Positions 1-7,650 of a DNA stretch of 64,000 nucleotides are shown here, in pieces (position 1 is the stretch's first letter; each line of letters begins with the position of its first letter). This DNA comes from Nonomuraea fuscirosea (GTDB lineage Bacteria; Actinomycetota; Actinomycetes; Streptosporangiales; Streptosporangiaceae). Under the pieces are notes generated by a model, which saw only the letters and a program-made list of their open reading frames with translations, did not search any database and was not told where the DNA came from. A program made the translations under genes and the position numbers. The stretch lies in assembly GCF_003001935.1 (NCBI RefSeq), contig NZ_PVNG01000013.1, positions 62,001 to 126,000 of the forward strand, written 5' to 3'.

Positions 1-1068
1 GTCCCGGTAGAGCCGTTCGACGACGAACTCCTGCGAGTACCCGTACCCGCCGTGGATCCGCATCGCCTCCAGCGACGCCTTGAGCGCCACCTCGGAGGCG
101 AAGTACTTGGCCATGCCCGCCTCCATGTCCACCCGCTTGCCGCCGTCGGCCTGGGAGGCGGCCCAGTACGTGAGCAGCCGGGCGGCCTGGATCTCGGTGG
201 CCAGGTCGGCGAGCTTGAGCTGGACGGCCTGGAAGTCGGAGATCGGCTGCCCGAAGGCGGTGCGCTCGCGCGAGTAGGCCAGCGCGGCGTCGTACGCGGC
301 CTGGGCCACGCCGACGGCGCGGGCGGCGATGTTGATCCGCCCGATCTCCAGCCCGCCGAGCACCTGCTGCATGCCCCGCCCCTCGACGCCGCCGAGCAGG
401 CACGAGACCGGCACGCGTACCTCGTCGAGCACCACCTCGCACGTCTCGGTGCCCTTGTAGCCGAGCTTGGGCAGGTCGCGGCTGACGCCGAAGCCGGCGG
501 ACGAGGGGTCGACGAGCAGCACCGACATGCCCTTGTGCGCGGGTTCGGTGATGGAGGTCTTGACCAGCACGGGCAGCGGGTCGGCGTGGCGGGCGTTGGT
601 GATCCACGTCTTGGTGCCGGTGACGACGTAGTGGTCGCCGTCGCGTACCGCTCTGGTCTGGATCCCCTGCAGGTCGGTGCCCGCGCCGGGCTCGGTCAGC
701 GCGATCCCGGTACGGCGGGCGCCGCTCGCCAGGTCGGCGAGGTGCAGCCGCTTCTGCTCCTCGGTGCCGTGGCGGGCGATCATCCAGCAGGCCAGCGAGT
801 GGGAGCCGATGGTGCCGGCCACGCCCATCCAGCCGCGCGCGATCTCCTCGAAGACCAGCGCGAACGAGACCATGTCGGCCGCCATGCCGCCGTACTCCTC
901 CGGCACGGACAGCCCGAACAGTCCCATCCGCTTCATCTTGTCGACGATCTCGGTGGGATAGCGGCCGGAATGCTCCCACTCGGTGGCCACCGGCAGGATC
1001 TCCTTGTCCACGAACGTGCGCAGGGTCTCGCGGAACGCCTTCTGCTCGTCGGTCAGCTCGAAGTCCAT
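1..1068 (-). CDS. Acyl-CoA dehydrogenase, 3' end cut by window edge
   Basis: FAD-dependent alpha,beta-dehydrogenation of acyl-CoA thioesters, the first step of beta-oxidation. The 356 visible residues run from MDFELTDEQKAF through the N-terminal helical domain, the middle beta domain (ALTEPGAGTD, then WITNARHAD) and most of the C-terminal helical domain (GGYGYSQEF). The reading frame runs off the left edge after LYRD, so the C-terminus, where this family usually has its catalytic Glu, is not visible. The ATG at 1068 has a purine-rich AGAAGAGG just upstream. It lies 10 bases after the MaoC stop on the same strand, so the two are almost certainly co-transcribed. Family is secure; acyl chain specificity cannot be read. 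Confidence 0.93.
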   Translation of the reverse strand, partial: MDFELTDEQKAFRETLRTFVDKEILPVATEWEHSGRYPTEIVDKMKRMGLFGLSVPEEYGGMAADMVSFALVFEEIARGWMGVAGTIGSHSLACWMIARHGTEEQKRLHLADLASGARRTGIALTEPGAGTDLQGIQTRAVRDGDHYVVTGTKTWITNARHADPLPVLVKTSITEPAHKGMSVLLVDPSSAGFGVSRDLPKLGYKGTETCEVVLDEVRVPVSCLLGGVEGRGMQQVLGGLEIGRINIAARAVGVAQAAYDAALAYSRERTAFGQPISDFQAVQLKLADLATEIQAARLLTYWAASQADGGKRVDMEAGMAKYFASEVALKASLEAMRIHGGYGYSQEFVVERLYRD

Positions 1069-1078
1069 GTGCCTCTTC

Positions 1079-1627
1079 TCAGAGCGGGCCGGTCTTGGCC
1101 TGGGGGAAGTAGCCCTTGTCGTGCGGGGCGTCGCGTTTGTAGACCATGACGGTCCGCGTCCACGACATGACCTCGTCGCCGTCCTGGTTGAGCCCGCGCG
1201 TGTAGCAGGTGACGATCCCGGCGTACGGGCGCGACTTCGACTCCCGCTTGCCGGTCACCTTGGACTCGGCGTAGAGGGTGTCGCCCACGAAGACGGGGTG
1301 GGTGAGCTTGATGCCGTCCCAGCCCAGGTTCATGATCGCGGTCTGGCTGACGTCGATGACCGACAGGCCGAGCACGATGGCCACGCTCAGCCCGGAGTTC
1401 ACGATGATCTTTCCGGTGGGGGCCTTGGCGGCGAAGTGGGCGTTGAAGTGGTTCTGGTTGGTGTTCATGGTCAGCAGCGTGAACCAGGTGTTGTCCGACT
1501 CGCCGATCGTCCGCCCCATGGGGTGCTGGTAGACGTCACCTATGGTGAAGTCCTCGTAGTAGCGGCCGATGCTGGGCTCGTGGACGGTCACGTGCGGCTC
1601 CTGTTCACCGACGATCAGACCGTTCAC
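1079..1627 (-). CDS. MaoC-family (R)-enoyl-CoA hydratase / dehydratase
   Basis: A 182-residue hotdog-fold protein of the MaoC type, which usually hydrates enoyl-CoA esters or acts on mesaconyl/methylmalyl-type CoA esters. Visible family features are the N-terminal YYEDFTIGDVYQH segment, the NQNHFNAHFAAK stretch equivalent to the catalytic Asp/His region, and the VFVGDTLYAESKV strand typical of the MaoC core. The start is a GTG at 1627 with no good ribosome binding site. A palindrome lies only a few bases upstream, so the message may be leaderless or very short-leadered. It leads the acyl-CoA dehydrogenase in a two-gene operon, which fits catabolism of a branched or dicarboxylic acyl-CoA. The exact substrate is unknown. 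Confidence 0.88.
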   Translation of the reverse strand: MNGLIVGEQEPHVTVHEPSIGRYYEDFTIGDVYQHPMGRTIGESDNTWFTLLTMNTNQNHFNAHFAAKAPTGKIIVNSGLSVAIVLGLSVIDVSQTAIMNLGWDGIKLTHPVFVGDTLYAESKVTGKRESKSRPYAGIVTCYTRGLNQDGDEVMSWTRTVMVYKRDAPHDKGYFPQAKTGPL

Positions 1628-1632
1628 GTTAG

Positions 1633-1658
1633 TGACCAGATGATTGTTCGGTCAATCA
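1633..1658. promoter_or_regulatory. Candidate operator in front of the MaoC gene
   Basis: Two overlapping dyads lie within 30 bases of the MaoC start: TGACC (1633-1637) with GGTCA (1650-1654), and TGATTG (1641-1646) with CAATCA (1653-1658) around a 6-bp spacer. TGACC/GGTCA arms are common in TetR-family operators of fatty-acid genes in actinomycetes. No TetR gene is in the window, so the binding protein is unknown. Confidence 0.4.
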
Positions 1659-1695
1659 CCCGCGCGGGCCCCGAGCACCCGCGCGCCGTGAGCGC

Positions 1696-2298
1696 CTACG
1701 CGCGGCCCGCGAGCTTGGCCACCACGTCCACGATGCGGGCGGCGCGCTCCACCTCGGCGCGGTGGAACACCGGCCCGTCGGCGCGGGCGACCACCACGTG
1801 CAGCCCGGCCGTGACGACGGGCAGCAGCAGCAACTGCATCTCCTTGGCGTCCACGGTGATGGCCCGCGGCGGCTGCTGGGGCAGCTCGAACTCGGCGGGC
1901 GCGGCCATGGAGGCATGCTGGACGGCGCCGTCGGCCACCGCCAGCGACCATTCGGCGCCGCAGAGGCCCGGCAGCGCGTCCACCAGGGTGGCGTAACCCC
2001 TGGCGGGTTCGGCGGCGACGTGCATGAGCAGGTCGTAGTCGGGCGCCGAGCCGGGCATCTCCCTGGTGGGCCAGACCCCCTCGACGCGTACGCCCGGCAT
2101 GGCGGACATCCGGTCGCGTACCTCGGCCGCGCTCACCTGTCCCGGCCAGGAGACGGTGAAGTCGTCCACGGCCCGGCCGGCCTCGCGTTCCAGGACGGTG
2201 ACCTGGAGGATGTCCGCCCCCAGCGCGCCCAGCGCCTTCGCGACCTGACCGAGACCGCCCGGCCGGTCCGGCAACGACACCCTCAGCCGCAGCAGCAT
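1696..2298 (-). CDS. ACT-domain amino-acid-binding-like protein
   Basis: A 200-residue cytosolic protein that opens with a clear ACT domain (LRLRVSLPDRPGGLGQVAKALGALGADI), a small-molecule-binding fold often tied to amino-acid control. A second half of about 110 residues is less recognisable and may be a second, divergent module. The ATG at 2298 is preferred over an upstream in-frame ATG at 2370 because GGAGG sits at ideal spacing and the ACT fold starts right after it. The gene is upstream of, and co-oriented with, the MaoC and acyl-CoA dehydrogenase genes but is separated from them by 68 bases containing a palindrome. Ligand unknown. Confidence 0.72.
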   Translation of the reverse strand: MLLRLRVSLPDRPGGLGQVAKALGALGADILQVTVLEREAGRAVDDFTVSWPGQVSAAEVRDRMSAMPGVRVEGVWPTREMPGSAPDYDLLMHVAAEPARGYATLVDALPGLCGAEWSLAVADGAVQHASMAAPAEFELPQQPPRAITVDAKEMQLLLLPVVTAGLHVVVARADGPVFHRAEVERAARIVDVVAKLAGRA

Positions 2299-2535
2299 TG
2301 CCGCCTCCCTTCCGAAGGCTCCCACATTGCCGCGCAAAGGTTTCCAGGATGTTCCATGCATATGTCGCACATGCTGCGCTTATATCCCAGGATGACGTGT
2401 TAAGTCCGGATTGTCGATAAAGGGCGGTTGCGGTTTTCGCAGGCCAGCGGGTGGTCATCGCCCATGCCCAGCCCTCCCACCGACCACCCCGGCCGGCCGC
2501 GCCGTGTGACGCGGGTCTCCGGGCCGCGGAGTTGC

Positions 2536-2578
2536 GTTGGAAAATCCAACCCACCTAGAGTGGGTTTGGTTTTCCAAC
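2536..2578. promoter_or_regulatory. 43-bp imperfect palindrome upstream of thiolase
   Basis: Two 19-bp arms (2536-2554 and 2560-2578) match at 17 of 19 positions around the 5-bp centre CTAGA. Each arm contains its own TTGG..CCAA dyad, so the site looks like two operator units in mirror image. It ends about 16 bases before the thiolase ATG, in the divergent region shared with the ACT-domain gene, and probably holds the promoter of the thiolase-SDR pair. Confidence 0.55.
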
Positions 2579-2594
2579 TGACAAGGAGGCCGCG

Positions 2595-3755
2595 ATGCGC
2601 GACGCCGTGATCGTGGAGGCCGTACGCACCCCGATCGGCAAGGGCAAACCCGGCGGCGCCCTGGCCGGGGTGCACCCGGTGGACCTGCTCGCCCATGCCC
2701 TGAGCGCCCTGGTCGAGCGCGCCGGGATCGATCCGTCCCTGGTGGACGACGTGATCGGCGGCTCCGTCGACCAGGTGGGCGAGCAGGCCATGAACACCAC
2801 CCGCAACGCCTGGCTGGCCGCCGGGCTGCCGGAGTCCGTGCCCGCGGTCACCGTGGACCGCCAGTGCGGCTCGTCCCAGCAGGCCGTGCACTTCGCCGCC
2901 CAGGGGGTGATGTCCGGCGCGTACGACCTGGTCGTGGCCTGCGGGGTGGAGTCGATGAGCCGTGTCCCCATGTGGTCGAACGTGCCTCCTGGGGCCGACC
3001 CGTTCGGCGCCGCTCTGGCCGCCCGCTACCCCGGGGGCCTGGTGCCGCAGGGCATCAGCGCCGAGCTGATCGCCGCCAAGTGGTCGCTCGGCCGCGAGCG
3101 GCTCGACGCGTTCTCGGCCCGTTCGCACGCCAGGGCCGCCGCCGCCTCGTTCTCCGCCGAGCTCGCCCCGCTGGCGGGCCTCGACCGGGACGAGTCGGTA
3201 CGCCCCTCCACCACGGAGGAGATCCTGGCCGGTCTGAAGCCCGCGTTCGCCGACCCCGGCTACGCCGAGCGGTTCCCGCAGATCGACTGGTCGGTCACCG
3301 CGGGCAACTCCAGCCCGATCAACGACGGGGCGGCGGCCGTGCTCGTCACCACCTCGGAGACGGCGGCCCGCCTCGGCCTCAAGCCGCTGGCCCGGCTGCA
3401 CAGCTTCGCCGTCACCGGGTCCGACCCGATCCTCATGCTCACCGGCGTGATCCCGGCGACGGAGAAGGTCCTGCGCCGGGCGGGGCTGCGGCTGGCCGAC
3501 ATCGACCTGTTCGAGGTCAACGAGGCGTTCGCGAGCGTCGTCCTGGCCTGGGAGCAGGAGACCGGCGCGGACCCGGCCAAGGTCAACGTCAAGGGCGGCG
3601 CCATCGCCCTCGGCCACCCTCTGGGCGCCAGCGGCGCCCGCATCACCACCACTCTCGTCCACGCCATGCAAGAGCACGGCGCCCGTTACGCACTGCAGAC
3701 CATGTGCGAGGCGGGCGGCCTGGCCAACGCCCTCATATTGGAGCGAACCTCATGA
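2595..3755 (+). CDS. Thiolase (acetyl-CoA acetyltransferase / 3-ketoacyl-CoA thiolase)
   Basis: A 386-residue thiolase that cleaves 3-ketoacyl-CoA or condenses acyl-CoAs. The acyl-accepting cysteine is C91 in DRQCGSSQQA. The C-terminal catalytic signatures are GHPLGASGAR near residue 340 and the second cysteine, C371, in CEAGGLANA. Length and motif order match complete family members. AAGGAGG lies 6-7 bases upstream of the ATG at 2595. The gene overlaps the following SDR in an ATGA, so the two are translationally coupled. A large palindrome immediately upstream suggests repressor control. The SDR partner suggests a beta-oxidation or hydroxyacyl-CoA role; the physiological direction is unknown. 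Confidence 0.93.
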   Translation: MRDAVIVEAVRTPIGKGKPGGALAGVHPVDLLAHALSALVERAGIDPSLVDDVIGGSVDQVGEQAMNTTRNAWLAAGLPESVPAVTVDRQCGSSQQAVHFAAQGVMSGAYDLVVACGVESMSRVPMWSNVPPGADPFGAALAARYPGGLVPQGISAELIAAKWSLGRERLDAFSARSHARAAAASFSAELAPLAGLDRDESVRPSTTEEILAGLKPAFADPGYAERFPQIDWSVTAGNSSPINDGAAAVLVTTSETAARLGLKPLARLHSFAVTGSDPILMLTGVIPATEKVLRRAGLRLADIDLFEVNEAFASVVLAWEQETGADPAKVNVKGGAIALGHPLGASGARITTTLVHAMQEHGARYALQTMCEAGGLANALILERTS

Positions 3756-4465
3756 AGATCTCCGGCAGTGTCGCCCTCGTCACCGGCGCGAACCGCGGCC
3801 TCGGCGCCGTCTTCGCCCGCGCCCTCCTGGACCGCGGGGCCCGCACGGTCTACGCCGCCGCCAGGAACCCGGACTCGATCACCGGCCAGGGCCTGACCCC
3901 GATCGCGCTCGACGTCACCGACCCCGCCTCCGTGGCGGCCGCCGCCGAACGCTGCGCCGACGTCGACCTCCTGATCAACAACGCGGGCGTGGCCATCAGC
4001 GGCCCCGGACTGGAGTCGGCCCGCACGGAGATGGAGGTCAACTACTTCGGCCCGCTCGCCATGAGCCGGGCCTTCGCCCCCGTGCTGGCCGGCAACGGCG
4101 GCGGCGCGCTGGTGAACATCCTGTCGGTGCTGTCGTGGGTGACGTTCCCGCGGCCGAAGACGTACGCGGCGTCGAAGGCGGCGGCGTGGTCGCTGACGAA
4201 CGCGCTGCGGCTGGAGCTGCGCGAGCAGGGCACTCACGTGCTCGGGGTGCACGCCGGCTACATCGACACCGACATGGCCGCCGACATCACCGGCCCCAAG
4301 ATCAGCCCGGAGGACGTGGTGGTCCAGGCGCTCGACGGGCTGGAGGCGGGCGCGTACGAGGTGCTCGCCGACGACGTCAGCCGCAACGTCAGGGCCGGTC
4401 TGTCGGGCGGCCTGGAGCTGCTGTATCCGGAGCTCGTCACGCCCTCTCAGGACGTCTCCGCCTGA
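3752..4465 (+). CDS. Short-chain dehydrogenase/reductase (SDR)
   Basis: A 237-residue NAD(P)-dependent oxidoreductase with a complete classical SDR signature: the cofactor motif TGANRGLG near residue 11, NNAG near residue 75, a catalytic Ser in NILSVLSW and Tyr/Lys in YAASK. The ATG at 3752 overlaps the thiolase stop, so both are made from one message. Its end overlaps the convergent membrane-protein gene by 29 bases. Coupling to a thiolase would fit a 3-hydroxyacyl-CoA or related alcohol dehydrogenase, but SDR substrates cannot be read from sequence. Confidence 0.9.
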   Translation: MKISGSVALVTGANRGLGAVFARALLDRGARTVYAAARNPDSITGQGLTPIALDVTDPASVAAAAERCADVDLLINNAGVAISGPGLESARTEMEVNYFGPLAMSRAFAPVLAGNGGGALVNILSVLSWVTFPRPKTYAASKAAAWSLTNALRLELREQGTHVLGVHAGYIDTDMAADITGPKISPEDVVVQALDGLEAGAYEVLADDVSRNVRAGLSGGLELLYPELVTPSQDVSA

Positions 4466-5108
4466 TCAGGTCGCTGAACGGGCCCGCCTGATCCGCTGTG
4501 TCCTCCCGGCGGATCAGGTGTACGGCGAGCAGGGTCAGCCAGGTCCAGCCGGTCACGATGAGCACCCGCTGCAGCAGGCCCGCGTTGGCGGCGTCGTCCG
4601 TGAACGCCTGCCCGTACACCGGGAAGAGGACGAGCGTCGCCACCGCCGTGACCGCCGAGTAGAGCCGCCACCGGCCCCTGAGCCGGATCGCGACCGCCAC
4701 GCACGCGACGGGCAGCCCGAAGAAGACCGGCAGGGACGCCAGGTCGTGCGCGGTGTGGTGCCAGCTGCCGGTCAAGACGACCCCTTCCGGGGCTCCGGGC
4801 GGATAACCCTGCATCGGGTCCATCACGAACACGCCCGCGCCGATCAGGCCCGCGCCGATCAGCCCGATCGGCACGGCCGCCCACCACGACGCCAGGCTGC
4901 GGCGCACACCCGCCGCGAAGGCCGTGATGAGCAGGCCGCTGACGACGAAGTTGGCGATCTGGATCCAGCCGCGCTCGCCGAGGCTGAGCTGGCTGCCCGA
5001 GTGGTAGAAGGGGTTGTAGCCGGGACGCAGGGCCCCCTCGACGAGCAGCACGATCACGAAGAGCGGCGCGCCCGCCGCACCGCAGAACAGCAGCCTTCTG
5101 GTGGTCAT
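4437..5108 (-). CDS. DUF998-like integral membrane protein
   Basis: A 223-residue protein with about six hydrophobic segments, beginning with a helix in CGAAGAPLFVIVLLVEG and followed by a conserved-looking loop NPFYHSGSQLSLGERGWIQ. This S.LS.G..GW..I.NF pattern matches DUF998 membrane proteins as I recall them. No catalytic residues are evident. The ATG at 5108 has AGGAGAGG at good spacing. It is divergent from the histidine kinase at 5266; a perfect palindrome lies between them, so the two-component system may control it. Function unknown. Confidence 0.75.
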   Translation of the reverse strand: MTTRRLLFCGAAGAPLFVIVLLVEGALRPGYNPFYHSGSQLSLGERGWIQIANFVVSGLLITAFAAGVRRSLASWWAAVPIGLIGAGLIGAGVFVMDPMQGYPPGAPEGVVLTGSWHHTAHDLASLPVFFGLPVACVAVAIRLRGRWRLYSAVTAVATLVLFPVYGQAFTDDAANAGLLQRVLIVTGWTWLTLLAVHLIRREDTADQAGPFSDLIRRRRPERA

Positions 5109-5207
5109 CGAACCTCTCCTGCGTCTCGGACGGATCGGGCGGGGATGGTGGCCGGCGGTTGTCAGTCCAGCGGAGCCGATCGGGGTCGCGCACTGGCCGG
5201 ACGGACA

Positions 5208-5235
5208 CGATCACTGGCCGATCGGCCAGTGATCG
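5208..5235. promoter_or_regulatory. Perfect 28-bp palindrome between divergent genes
   Basis: A fully symmetric 28-bp dyad centred between 5221 and 5222, built on CACTGGCC/GGCCAGTG arms. A further CACTGGCC half-site lies at 5191-5198. It sits 31 bases before the kinase ATG and about 100 bases from the divergent membrane-protein start. A plausible binding site for the neighbouring LuxR-type response regulator or another dimeric regulator; there is no T-run to make it a terminator. Confidence 0.6.
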
Positions 5236-5265
5236 GCGGGTGTGTGCTCGATTAGGCTCCCCGGC

Positions 5266-6609
5266 ATGACGGTCGTGCCCCGCTGGCTGCTGCCGGCCCA
5301 GCTCGCGGCGCTCGACGGCCGGCCCGCCGGGCGCCGTACGGCCCGCGACTGGGCGGCCGACGCGGGGCTGTTCGCGTTCGCGGTGATCATGGCGATCGAG
5401 CAGGCCGCCGCCTATCCGCCGCCCGGCGCCGAGTTCGTGCCCGGCTGGCTCGTCGCGATCAACCCCTGGGTGGCGGGGCCCGCCTGCCTGGCCCTGTGGT
5501 GGCGGCGGCGCTTCCCCCTGGTGCTGGGCGTCGTAATGGTGGTCGCGCTGTCCTTCTCGGCCTCTTCGGTGGGCGCGGCGATGGTGGCGGGCCTCACCGT
5601 GGCGGTACACCGGCCGTGGGGCCGGGCGGCGGCGGTCTCCGGCTCGTACCTGGTGATCTGTGGTTATTACGGCCTTTTCGCCGAACCGCCTGGGGTGGAG
5701 CGGCCGGTGCTGATCGCCTCACTGCTGATCATGTTCGGCGGGCCCCTCTGCCTGGGCATGGCGGTCCGCGCCCGCCGCCTCCTGCTCCTCGGCCTGCGAC
5801 GGGAGGCCGAGGTACGCTCCCGCGAACACCGCCTGGAGCTGGCGGAGGCGCAACGAGCGGAACGCGAACGCCGCCTGGAGCTGGCGGAGGCGCAGCGGGC
5901 CGAGCGGGAGCACCGGCTCGCGCTCCGGGAGGCGCGCCGGGCCGAGCGGGAGCGGCTGGCCCGGGAGATGCACGACGTGCTGGCCCACCGGGTGTCGCTG
6001 CTGAGCGTGCACGCGGGCGCGCTGGCCTACCGCACGTCGCAGGCCGCGGCCGGGACGGGCCCGCCGGTGGACGCCTCCGAGGTGGGCGGGGCGGCGCGGG
6101 TCATCCAGGACAACGCCCGGCTGGCCCTGGACGAGTTGCGCGACGTCCTGGCGGTCCTGCGCGACGGCGAGCCCGCCGCCACCCGGCCCCAGCCCGGCCT
6201 GGCCGACCTGCCCCGCCTCGTCGCGGAGGCCGAGGCGGCGGGCCAGCGGGTCCACTACTCGGTCGGGGACGAGGTGGCGAGGCCGGGTGGAGCGGGCCCG
6301 GGTGGGTCGGTGCGGGCGCAGGTGCAGCGCACCGCGTACCGGACCGTTCAGGAAGGGCTGACGAACGCGCGCAGGCACGCGCCCGGGGCACCGGTGCGGG
6401 TGCGGATCGAGGGCAGCCCCGGCGCCGACCTGGTCGTCACCGTGGACAACCCCGCCGCCGGGGCGGGTGGCGTGCGGGCAGAGGGGGGCGGGGCAGGCAG
6501 AGGGCTGGTCGGGCTCGGTGAGCGGGTGGCGCTCGACGGTGGCAGGCTGGAGCATGGAGTACGCGACGGCGTGTTCGTGCTGTCGGCCCGCCTGCCGTGG
6601 CAGGTGTGA
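5266..6609 (+). CDS. NarL-type sensor histidine kinase (HisKA_3)
   Basis: A 447-residue membrane kinase. Several hydrophobic helices fill residues 25-165, followed by a charged coiled-coil linker, the dimerisation/phosphoacceptor motif REMHDVLAHRVSLL with His236, and an ATPase domain with TVQEGLTNARRHAP (N box) and GRGLVGLGERV (G box). The ATG at 5266 is chosen because it is the first ATG after the promoter palindrome; an in-frame GTG lies 24 bases upstream. The linker carries three 14-residue repeats of RLELAEAQRAERE type, each two heptads long. The cognate regulator follows 18 bases downstream. The signal is unknown. Confidence 0.92.
   Translation: MTVVPRWLLPAQLAALDGRPAGRRTARDWAADAGLFAFAVIMAIEQAAAYPPPGAEFVPGWLVAINPWVAGPACLALWWRRRFPLVLGVVMVVALSFSASSVGAAMVAGLTVAVHRPWGRAAAVSGSYLVICGYYGLFAEPPGVERPVLIASLLIMFGGPLCLGMAVRARRLLLLGLRREAEVRSREHRLELAEAQRAERERRLELAEAQRAEREHRLALREARRAERERLAREMHDVLAHRVSLLSVHAGALAYRTSQAAAGTGPPVDASEVGGAARVIQDNARLALDELRDVLAVLRDGEPAATRPQPGLADLPRLVAEAEAAGQRVHYSVGDEVARPGGAGPGGSVRAQVQRTAYRTVQEGLTNARRHAPGAPVRVRIEGSPGADLVVTVDNPAAGAGGVRAEGGGAGRGLVGLGERVALDGGRLEHGVRDGVFVLSARLPWQV
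5830..5955 (+). repeat. Three 42-bp tandem repeats in kinase linker
   Basis: Three head-to-tail 42-bp units (5830-5871, 5872-5913, 5914-5955), the first two nearly identical in protein and the third diverged. Each encodes 14 residues, exactly two heptads, extending a signalling coiled coil just before the phosphoacceptor helix. Confidence 0.85.
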
Positions 6610-6627
6610 CGAGCCGTTGGAGGCCCG

Positions 6628-7305
6628 ATGGACGAGCCGCCGATCCGGGTCCTGCTGGTGGACGATGATCCGCTGGTGTGCGCCGGGCTGCGGATGATGT
6701 TACGTGGCGCCCCCGACGTGGACGTGGTCGGGGAGGCGGCCGACGGGGCCGACGTGCCGGGGGCGGTCGAGCGGCTGGCCCCCGACGTGGTGCTGATGGA
6801 CATCCGCATGCCGTACGTGGACGGCATCGCCGCCACCCGGGCCCTGGCCGCCCGTACGGGCCGCGCCCCGCGGGTGATCGTGCTGACGACGTTCGACACG
6901 GAGGCGACGGTGATCGAGGCGCTGCGGGCGGGCGCGTCGGGATTCCTGGTCAAGCACACGCCGCCCGAGCAGATCGTCGAGGCCGTCCGCCGTGCCGCCG
7001 CGGGTGAGCCCGTCCTGTCGCCCGGGGTGGCCCGTACGCTGATCGCGCACGTGACCGGCGGCGCGGATCGCCGCACCATGAAGGCTCGCGACCATCTGGC
7101 CCGGCTCACCGGGCGGGAGCGCGAGGTCGCGCTGGCCGTGGCCGAGGGGGCCGGCAACGCCGAGATCGCCGCGCGCCTGCACCTGTCGGTCGGAGCGGTC
7201 AAGGCGCACATCTCCAGCGCGCTCACCAAGCTCGGGCTGACCAACCGCACCCAGCTCGCGGTGCTGGCCCACGACGCCCGCGACACCCACGACCTCGGCC
7301 CCTGA
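6628..7305 (+). CDS. NarL/LuxR-family response regulator
   Basis: A 225-residue DNA-binding response regulator and partner of the kinase just upstream. The receiver domain (about 5-120) has the acidic pair in LLVDDDP, phosphoacceptor Asp58 in VVLMDIRMP, and the conserved Lys in GFLVKHTP. The C-terminal LuxR-type helix-turn-helix spans roughly 157-215 (LTGREREVALAVAEG, then SVGAVKAHISSALTKLG). The start at 6628 gives a canonical receiver N-terminus. It may bind the perfect palindrome upstream of the kinase gene, giving autoregulation; that is inference. Confidence 0.94.
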   Translation: MDEPPIRVLLVDDDPLVCAGLRMMLRGAPDVDVVGEAADGADVPGAVERLAPDVVLMDIRMPYVDGIAATRALAARTGRAPRVIVLTTFDTEATVIEALRAGASGFLVKHTPPEQIVEAVRRAAAGEPVLSPGVARTLIAHVTGGADRRTMKARDHLARLTGREREVALAVAEGAGNAEIAARLHLSVGAVKAHISSALTKLGLTNRTQLAVLAHDARDTHDLGP

Positions 7306-7318
7306 CCGGCCGCCCGGG

Positions 7319-7618
7319 TCAGCCCGTGGCTTCCCAGACGGCTTCGAAGGCCTCGCGGGGGATCTCGGTCAGTTCCCAGATCTCCAGCGGCTGGTCGGTG
7401 AGGAAGCCGGCCTCGTCCTGGAGGTGCCGCCACCAGTAGCGGCGGGCGGTCCGGTCGGCGCCGACCTCGACCTGGCGCACCGCCCACTGCTCGCCGTCGC
7501 CCTCGACGCTCTCGAACAGCCAGGCGCGGCCGTCCTCGTCGCCCATGTGCCAGTAGCGACGCGGGTTGTCGGACTCGGCGAGCTGCCGCACGAGCGGCTG
7601 GCGAAGATCTGGAACCAC
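7319..7618 (-). CDS. Small acidic hypothetical protein
   Basis: A 99-residue protein I do not firmly recognise. It is rich in Trp and Arg (RRYWHMGDEDGRAWLFESV, then RRYWWRHLQDEAGF) and reads like a compact beta-sheet domain with no signal peptide or membrane segment. I chose the GTG at 7618 because the frame upstream of it looks non-coding; the ribosome binding site is weak, and an internal ATG (Met of WHMGDEDG) is possible. It lies 14 bases after the response-regulator stop in opposite orientation, and 32 bases downstream of the beta-helix gene on its own strand, so it may be co-transcribed with that gene. Confidence 0.6.
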   Translation of the reverse strand: MVPDLRQPLVRQLAESDNPRRYWHMGDEDGRAWLFESVEGDGEQWAVRQVEVGADRTARRYWWRHLQDEAGFLTDQPLEIWELTEIPREAFEAVWEATG

Positions 7619-7650
7619 GGGGCCCCACTCTAGAACGTCAGGAGCGGGGC

